In this document: one piece after another, positions 45,106-50,281 of the stretch
Position numbering within the stretch: position 1 is the first letter of the stretch
How the letters are laid out: each line of letters begins with the position of its first letter
Source of the DNA: CAZGCA01 sp964524145
GTDB lineage: Bacteria > Hydrogenedentota > CAZGCA01
Length of the DNA: 50,281 nucleotides
Direction: 5' to 3'
Assembly (NCBI GenBank): GCA_964524145.1
Contig: CAZGCA010000045.1
Coordinates: 1-50,281 of the forward strand
The notes under the pieces: model-generated
Seen by the model: the letters and a program-made list of their open reading frames with translations, nothing else
Databases searched by the model: none
Told to the model about the DNA's origin: nothing
Made by a program: the position numbers and the translations under genes

Positions 45106-45153
45106 TTGGAGCGCAGACTTCTCTGGATGATACAACCTGGAAGCCTGCGCTAC
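45106..45153. repeat. Degraded GTAGCGCAGGC inverted pair (locus 3)
   Basis: The left arm GGAGCGCAGACTTC (~45108-45121) is mutated. The right arm CCTGGAAGCCTGCGCTACC (45135-45153) is intact. The stop codon of trkA (TAG, complement of 45150-45152) lies within the right arm. Confidence 0.7.
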
Positions 45154-45827
45154 CTTGTTCTGTGCAGAAACGTGGCGGCTTTTCGGATATTGTCGGTGTG
45201 TGCAGCGAGGAACACCTGGTCTCCCGAATGGACCTCCGCGCCGCCTCTGGGAAACACAAACTCCTCGACATCTTCCTTGCAGATGCCGGCTATGACGCAG
45301 TCGTCGGGGAAATCCTTGTCTTGCGCGATCTCCTTGACGGTCTTACCATTCACACGCGCCCCATTGGGGATCGTCACGACGACTATAGACGCCTTTCCCT
45401 TCTCGAACGTGGCGACCTGGCGAATGGTGGGTTGTTCGATCTCGAGAGCGAGCCGATCGACAAGCACGTCGCTGACGTTTAGTGCCCTCGAGATACCTGC
45501 CAGCCTGTAGGCGCTCTCGTATTGGGGATTCGTCATGCGAGCTATAACCCTGGGAACATCGAAGTTTCGGGCGAGCAGACCGAACGCGAGGTTGTCGGCA
45601 TCAAGCGGCAGCGCCCCCACTGCTACGTCGGCTTTCCTGATCCCGGCTTCTTCCAGGATATCAATGCCTGTTGCGGTCCCATGTATTGCCAGGGCCCCTA
45701 CCCTCGAGGATATGCGCTCACAAATCTCTCGGTCCCGCTCGACTACGACCACGTCGTGGCGACCCTCGACCAACCTTCTCGCGAGCCCTCGTCCGAGCAA
45801 CCCTCCGCCGGCTATCACGATGTACAC
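45150..45827 (-). CDS. trkA: Potassium uptake regulatory subunit (TrkA/KtrA type, single RCK unit)
   Basis: 225 residues starting at GTG 45827, with GGAGGTGA upstream. N-terminal RCK Rossmann domain: MYIVIAGGGLLGRGLARRLVE binds NAD or ATP, and VVVERDREICERI carries the ribose-binding acid. A TrkA_C domain (residues ~145-225) follows: VNGKTVKEIAQDKDFPDDCVI; HSGDQVFLAAHTDNIRKA. E. coli TrkA has two such units; this protein has one and should form a ring like KtrA. It gates TrkH. It starts 10 bases after trkH. Its stop codon is borrowed from a repeat element. Confidence 0.92.
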   Translation of the reverse strand: MYIVIAGGGLLGRGLARRLVEGRHDVVVVERDREICERISSRVGALAIHGTATGIDILEEAGIRKADVAVGALPLDADNLAFGLLARNFDVPRVIARMTNPQYESAYRLAGISRALNVSDVLVDRLALEIEQPTIRQVATFEKGKASIVVVTIPNGARVNGKTVKEIAQDKDFPDDCVIAGICKEDVEEFVFPRGGAEVHSGDQVFLAAHTDNIRKAATFLHRTR

Positions 45828-45837
45828 GACTCACCTC

Positions 45838-47322
45838 CTATTTCCATGTCTTGCGACTAAACAGCAACAGGATGGGCAGAATCTCCAACCTTCCTGCCAG
45901 CATTCCCACGATGTAAGTTATCTTTATTATCGGGTCCAATTGAGTGATACCTTCAACGGAAATGTAGCACGGACCTATGTTGCCCAAGGCCGAGAACATT
46001 CCCGAGGCCGACTCGAGAGGACCAAGATCGGACAGGAGCGCAGTGATGGCACCGCCCAGAAACAACAGCACCACCCACGCGAAGAACAGAGCGGAGATCC
46101 GCCGCACTTCTTCAACCTCTATCACATCCCCGTCGACGACAATAAGGTTTACCGAATAACTGCCGTGTACGACTCTCCTGATCTGCCTGCCCACCATTTT
46201 GAGAAGGACGCCGATTCTCAGAACCTTGATGCCGCCGCCCGTAGAACCCACGCAGCCGCCAACGACCATGAGCACGAGGAATAGCTGTTTCGCCAGCGCC
46301 GGGAAATAGTCTGCACCGATGTCCTTTGTCGCAAACCCTGTACTAGTCATCACGGCGACTACCTGGAACAGTGAATACCGGATGGTCTCGCCGAAGCTTT
46401 CGAATCCGAACTTCATCCAGTGATCGAACGCCACCAGAACAGCGGCCCCGCCCAAGATGAACCAGAACAGCTTTATCTCGAGGTTGTCCCACAATGCGCC
46501 GAAGCCGCCGGTCAACACTCGATAGTGGATGAAGAAATTCATGCCGCCCAGCAGCATGCCGAAGACGAGCGTGTATTCAATGGCAGCGAAGTGGGTGTAA
46601 CCCGCCTGCCGGTAGTAGTCTATGCTGGCGTCGTAGGGTGAATATCCGCCGGTGGAAAGCACAGTGAAAGAATGAGCCACGGCGTCGTAAGCGCTTACCC
46701 CCTCAAGGACGAGCAGGATCACGATGAGAAACGTGAAGCCGGCGTATATGGCCCAGAGAATCCTGAGAGTGCGGAACAGTCCGGGTGTGGGGCGTTTGCT
46801 GAAGATCTTGTGGCTTTCGGCACTGAACAGTTGATGTGACGATCCGCCTGTTACCGCGACGGCGAGGAAGAAGGCGAGGATGCCGAGCCCGCCGACCCAC
46901 TGCATGAACGCGCGCCAGAAGATGATACTCCGGGGCATATCGTCGAGCCCCTGGAGCATCGTGATCCCGGTCGTCGTGAACCCGCTGACGGCTTCGAAAT
47001 AGGCGTCAAGGTAGCTCACACCAAGACCCAGGCTGAGAGGAAGCGCTCCAACGGCCGAGATGCAGATCCAACCTAACGCGCATACAAGCATCGAGCCTCG
47101 ACTCTCGATCCGTCCTAATCCCCAGCTTCTCTTGAGAAGCGCACCCAGGAACCAGGAAACGGCTGCCGGTATCAGGTAGCAGAGCGGCGAGACTTCGTCG
47201 TACCCGGCCCGCGCAAATATGACCTGGACGAAGACAGGCACCAGAAGAACAAAACCGAAGATCCAGAAAAGCGCTCCCAGATAGTGTAGGACTGGAATCA
47301 GATAGAGCAACCTGTTCCGCAT
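45838..47322 (-). CDS. trkH: Potassium uptake membrane subunit TrkH
   Basis: 494 residues, eight to ten membrane helices. The four pore-loop filters are recognisable: SGFTTTGIT (~residue 110), TVLSTGGYS (~225), MTSTGFAT (~340) and SALGNIGP (~455). Each holds the conserved glycine that lines the potassium selectivity filter. GGCVGSTGGGIKVLR is the typical intramembrane loop after the third filter. GGAGG lies five bases before the ATG. Uptake is probably Na+- or H+-coupled with the gating ring of TrkA, encoded 10 bases downstream. Confidence 0.95.
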   Translation of the reverse strand: MRNRLLYLIPVLHYLGALFWIFGFVLLVPVFVQVIFARAGYDEVSPLCYLIPAAVSWFLGALLKRSWGLGRIESRGSMLVCALGWICISAVGALPLSLGLGVSYLDAYFEAVSGFTTTGITMLQGLDDMPRSIIFWRAFMQWVGGLGILAFFLAVAVTGGSSHQLFSAESHKIFSKRPTPGLFRTLRILWAIYAGFTFLIVILLVLEGVSAYDAVAHSFTVLSTGGYSPYDASIDYYRQAGYTHFAAIEYTLVFGMLLGGMNFFIHYRVLTGGFGALWDNLEIKLFWFILGGAAVLVAFDHWMKFGFESFGETIRYSLFQVVAVMTSTGFATKDIGADYFPALAKQLFLVLMVVGGCVGSTGGGIKVLRIGVLLKMVGRQIRRVVHGSYSVNLIVVDGDVIEVEEVRRISALFFAWVVLLFLGGAITALLSDLGPLESASGMFSALGNIGPCYISVEGITQLDPIIKITYIVGMLAGRLEILPILLLFSRKTWK

Positions 47323-47423
47323 ACGGTCCTCCAGGCCAAAGAGTGCTGACTCACAGAATACGCGGGCGGCCCTTGCTGCTATTGTAAACCTATACAGACC
47401 GAGCCGCCGCCTCGGATGTGCAA

Positions 47424-47452
47424 AGGATAGCGTTTTCCATCCATCCTGTCAA
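47424..47452 (-). promoter_or_regulatory. Sigma70-type promoter of the trkH-trkA operon
   Basis: On the minus strand TTGACA (complement of 47447-47452) and TATCCT (complement of 47424-47429) are 17 bases apart. The predicted leader to the trkH ATG is about 95 bases. Confidence 0.6.
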
Positions 47453-47634
47453 CGGTTGGCACCATCCCGGTACGTGTCACGCCTTAGAGCCGCTAGAGTA
47501 CCAGATTTGCGGCATCAGAAGGTCCGCCTGCAAGATTCTGGGCTCACCATCTGACGCGCAGCGCACTCTGTAGCTATCTCTTGAGTCAGCTTTAAAGAAG
47601 ACTCAGGCCGGCGCGCGGGACTGTGTCTTGGTCG

Positions 47635-47832
47635 TTAGATGCTAAAGAAACCCATCATCTGAAGTGCAAACCAGGCCACGATAGGTCTTATCGCCTCATC
47701 GGCTTCCGCCACAAGTCTCCCCAAGAACGTACCCAACGCAATAAACCATAATACTCTCGCATGGCTACGTCGAGCTGCCTGGACGGTGAAGACACATGAT
47801 GAACGAGGTGACGGTAGCGAATGGGGTCGCTC
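47635..47832 (-). pseudogene. Decayed 3' end of a small membrane protein
   Basis: On the minus strand, the frame ending at the TAA (complement of 47635-47637) reads RVLWFIALGTFLGRLVAEAD, then EAIRPIVAWFALQMMGF. This is two hydrophobic segments joined by a charged turn, with the LG-x-F-L-G-R pattern seen in small DUF4345-like membrane proteins. Going upstream the frame closes at a TGA with no acceptable start or SD. Related hydrophobic segments occur in a neighbouring frame, as if one or more frameshifts had occurred. The rest of the 578-base gap 47323-47900 holds only the trkH promoter. Confidence 0.35.
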
Positions 47833-47900
47833 TCACAGAACCGGCGAATCAGATTGAGATCGTCGCATTGCTCCATGGCCAATCCTTGTCACGCAGAACG

Positions 47901-49829
47901 CTACTTCTCAGGCGCGGCCTTCAGGTCGCCGCCTGCGGGAGGTTGTTCGGCACTATCTGCTATGTTGGGCACAAGGTAGACAGCCAGTTTACTTATCTTT
48001 GGAGTGGCTATGGCCTTCGCTATCCGCAAGCGGATCTGGCTGACAGTGACGGGTGTGTCAAGCCGATGGATTCGTGTGTGGCCAACGCAGGTGCCGACGG
48101 CGATCTTGCGCCACGTGTGGTCGTGCCTTACTTCCACGACATACGCACGCACGCGCTCGCCTTCGCGGATGTCCTCCTGCAAAACAACGAGGTCGAATGC
48201 CACCGGTTTCGGCCATGTCAGTTCGATTACCTTGCCCTGTCCACTGGTATGACCGACACAGTTCCTGAAGATACGCCGGATTGCGTCGCCCCATTCCTTG
48301 CAGCGTTTCATGTCCGGTTCAGGTATCAGCTCGCTTCTTGGAATATATATGGATTCGGGCCTAGTACGCCAGCCCGTCACGGGCCAAAACACGCTATCAG
48401 TATCGAAGATGGGCCGCCATCTCACATAGTGCTCCTGAATATCATCTTTGAACCGCGAGCCCCCCGAATCAAAAACAATCGCGCTAAACTGTTTCTCTCG
48501 AATGGGAACGCTGATTTCATTGAACAACTTGGCTCCGGCCTTCGTCTTCGTGCCTCCAGCACGCAAAACGTCGTCGACGGCAATCGCGTGAGCATGAGTG
48601 CTCTTCCCAGCCAAGGTCGGCAAATAGCCATGATAAAGAACGACTATCTCTCCCTCGATGCTCGCCAGTGTTTTGATAAACTTCCTTCCCGCTTCCAAAT
48701 CCTGTTGGGTTGGGACTTGGTCAAGCGGGGAATAGATCAGGCGCACGAATTGCATGATGCAACAAAGATAGAGGCAGATTTCCATGTGCCTTTTTTTCTC
48801 GCCAAATGATGCTTGAACGAATTCAAGAACCGCGTGCAATCCTATTCCAAACAGGATAGACATGTAAGCATATGCAGGAAACAACGCGTTACTGTAGCTT
48901 CCAGAATGTGATCTAATCAGCCACGCTCCTCCAAGCATACCGGCCGCTGCCAACAAGTAGAAGAAGAGATTCTTCTTGCTTGAATTCGGTAGCTGCATGA
49001 GAAAGTAGAAAACCGACATGCAACAGGCAACGGGCAACGGCGACGTCAGATCGCTCGTCCAGAAAGCAACAAACCGTTCCTTCAATATTACATGTTTTCG
49101 TGGCAAGTCGAAAACGTAATAGCGGTACCATCCATCATGAACGTGATCAAGAAGCAACGTGCTTATCCCAACTATCATAACTACGGTACCTACGAAGAAA
49201 ACCGAACGGCGCCGATCCCAAAGAATGCAATACAGCATTATTGGTAGGCAAATGAAAAGTGCCGCCTGTTTCGTCAGAAAAGAAAGGGAGATGCAGACAC
49301 CTGCAATAACTGCTGAGCCCGGTGATCGGTGAGACTTTACGAAGTATAAGCCTGCCAAAAAGAGGAGAAGAAACAGTGAGTCAATCCTTGCTATATCGAA
49401 CCATGCACCACTCATTCGAAAGGTGGCTGCAAACAAACAGGCAGCGAGAATGCCAGCGAAATTGCTTCTCGTCTCCTGTTTGACAATAAGGAAGATGCTC
49501 AAGAAGCAGCCCAGCGACGAGAGGAAAGAAACAAGTCTCAGCGGCATGAACCCGATGCCAAGAAGTGACGACACAACAGCAGAAAGATAGAAATAGAGGG
49601 GGGTATAGATAAACGGAACGAAGTCTAGCGAAGGACTGACATACAGGCGCTGCCCAGAGAGTATTCTCCTAACATGATCTACCGAACCGCCCTCCATCCA
49701 CTCTAGTTCGAATGGATACCGAATACGGAAGATGGCAAGCACAACGTACATGAAAATGAATAGAGATGCACCTGCAAGCAATGTGTACTTGAAGAACCTG
49801 GACGTTGTCTCTAGCGCGTTTCTCTTCAC
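47901..49829 (-). CDS. Membrane GT-C-type glycosyltransferase with fucosidase-like C-terminal domain
   Basis: 642 residues starting at GTG 49829, with GAGGTG eight bases upstream. About ten membrane helices occupy residues ~10-375. The first periplasmic loop has the acidic motif FELEWMEGGSVDH and YVSPSLDFVPFIYTPLYFYL, typical of ArnT/PMT (family 39) enzymes that use lipid-linked sugars. A periplasmic region (~375-520) follows. The last ~110 residues (IELTWPKPVAFDLVVLQEDI; EVRHDHTWRKIAVGT; GHTRIHRLDTPVTVSQIRLR) match the F5/8-type domain at the C-terminus of alpha-L-fucosidases, so it may bind the glycan acceptor. Hand count of 49321-49380 gives 27 G/C in 60, against about 36 in trkH, suggesting horizontal origin. 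Confidence 0.75.
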   Translation of the reverse strand: MKRNALETTSRFFKYTLLAGASLFIFMYVVLAIFRIRYPFELEWMEGGSVDHVRRILSGQRLYVSPSLDFVPFIYTPLYFYLSAVVSSLLGIGFMPLRLVSFLSSLGCFLSIFLIVKQETRSNFAGILAACLFAATFRMSGAWFDIARIDSLFLLLFLAGLYFVKSHRSPGSAVIAGVCISLSFLTKQAALFICLPIMLYCILWDRRRSVFFVGTVVMIVGISTLLLDHVHDGWYRYYVFDLPRKHVILKERFVAFWTSDLTSPLPVACCMSVFYFLMQLPNSSKKNLFFYLLAAAGMLGGAWLIRSHSGSYSNALFPAYAYMSILFGIGLHAVLEFVQASFGEKKRHMEICLYLCCIMQFVRLIYSPLDQVPTQQDLEAGRKFIKTLASIEGEIVVLYHGYLPTLAGKSTHAHAIAVDDVLRAGGTKTKAGAKLFNEISVPIREKQFSAIVFDSGGSRFKDDIQEHYVRWRPIFDTDSVFWPVTGWRTRPESIYIPRSELIPEPDMKRCKEWGDAIRRIFRNCVGHTSGQGKVIELTWPKPVAFDLVVLQEDIREGERVRAYVVEVRHDHTWRKIAVGTCVGHTRIHRLDTPVTVSQIRLRIAKAIATPKISKLAVYLVPNIADSAEQPPAGGDLKAAPEK

Positions 49830-50120
49830 AGTAGCTTCACCTCACTTATCTCGCACAATACAGGGAAACAAACACTACAAGAACCTAAACCGACATTTCC
49901 CATATGGCCCTCCCCGCGACCATCACGGGCAGGGCATTCACCATCATAGAGACGTAGACTCACCCTGTCAAGATTGATTCTCCTATCTCGCTCCTGCGTA
50001 GGGGTTGTTTACGTCCGCAAAACAGCCATCGGAAGCGTCCATGAGCCCTGTTCGTTCGAATTGGGACACACCTGCCCGTCGAATTCTGAGTCGTTGCGAT
50101 TGCTGCGAACACCGTCTTGT
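49830..50120. other. Gap between the glycosyltransferase and the transposase end
   Basis: 291 bases with no coding frame I can support. One terminal inverted repeat of the IS1380-family element should lie here, but I could not fix it without its other end. Confidence 0.5.
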
Positions 50121-50281
50121 TTATGTCGGCACCGGCAACAGCGGCTTCAATCGCCGAATGCGACCAAGAATGGTCTCGAACAACCGTTGGGGAATAGCCA
50201 CCTCGGCCATCTGAAACACCACGTAGCGTGCGTGAGTCACGACCTTGGCACCGATCTTGACCAGCTTCTCTCGCAATGTGG
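50121..50281 (-). mobile_element. 3' end of an IS1380-family transposase (runs off the window)
   Basis: The minus strand is open from the window edge to TAA (complement of 50121-50123) and encodes LREKLVKIGAKVVTHARYVV followed by FQMAEVAIPQRLFETILGRI and a basic tail RRLKPLLPVPT. The G-A-K-V-x-x-H-x-R-Y-V-x-F-Q-x-A-E-V pattern is the C-terminal signature of IS1380-type DDE transposases. Only about 53 residues are in the window, so intactness cannot be judged. Confidence 0.85.

Noticed and set aside
47796..48809. 337-residue plus-strand ORF
   Set aside because: It is antisense to the fucosidase-like tail of the glycosyltransferase; that strand shows clear domain motifs, this one none.

Overview
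The window is a bacterial chromosome segment of roughly 60% G+C. It holds 28 complete or nearly complete protein genes, a few fragments, no rRNA or tRNA, and no CRISPR array. A type IV pilin-like prepilin with an H-x9-DG C-terminus, sulfatase, DUF4838 and sialidase-like secreted proteins, a large calcium-repeat protein ending in a dockerin-like pair, and dispersed GTAGCGCAGGC palindromes together suggest a planctomycete-like or Hydrogenedentota-type (PVC-adjacent) organism. That placement is inference from gene content, not from a marker gene.

Region 1 (1-23.1 kb) looks like an accessory glycan-degradation neighbourhood. It has two sialidase/BNR proteins, three large secreted glycoside-hydrolase-like proteins (two of them DUF4838), a parallel beta-helix protein, a Tat-exported sulfatase and an unrecognised secreted protein. 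Interspersed are two paralogous polytopic membrane proteins, a winged-helix/ferredoxin protein, and an aminotransferase plus FAD/Fe-S oxidase pair that would fit glycolate-glyoxylate-glycine or lactate-type metabolism. No SusC/SusD pair is present.

Region 2 (23.1-34.1 kb) has a macrodomain protein, a 210-base inverted array of REP-like repeats and a small zinc-ribbon protein. These are followed by a 2143-residue secreted protein (two beta-propellers, thrombospondin type 3 repeats, IPT/TIG, FG-GAP, dockerin-like) behind a very good sigma70 promoter and a structured leader with a possible 19-codon ORF, then a DUF362 protein and a TPR metallopeptidase.

Region 3 (34-47.4 kb) is mostly housekeeping: an orphan iolB, a prepilin, the glnA-hisH-hisF operon, a CocE-type hydrolase, an ACT protein, a four-helix-bundle gene inside a repeat-flanked cassette, a single-chain phosphate butyryltransferase-butyrate kinase fusion divergent from a D-2-hydroxyacid dehydrogenase, and a trkH-trkA potassium uptake operon. 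Copies of the GTAGCGCAGGC palindrome lie between genes here, and at two places they supply the stop codon of the adjacent gene.

Region 4 (47.4-50.3 kb) is lower in G+C. It carries a decayed membrane-protein fragment, a GT-C glycosyltransferase fused to a fucosidase-type C-terminal domain, and the 3' end of an IS1380-family transposase that runs off the window, which suggests an acquired segment.

The strongest leads are the Ptb-Buk fusion, the repeat-delimited four-helix cassette, the repeats that provide stop codons, the paired WRG-type membrane proteins, and the GT-C/fucosidase-tail fusion. All family names come from reading motifs by eye; no database search was run.
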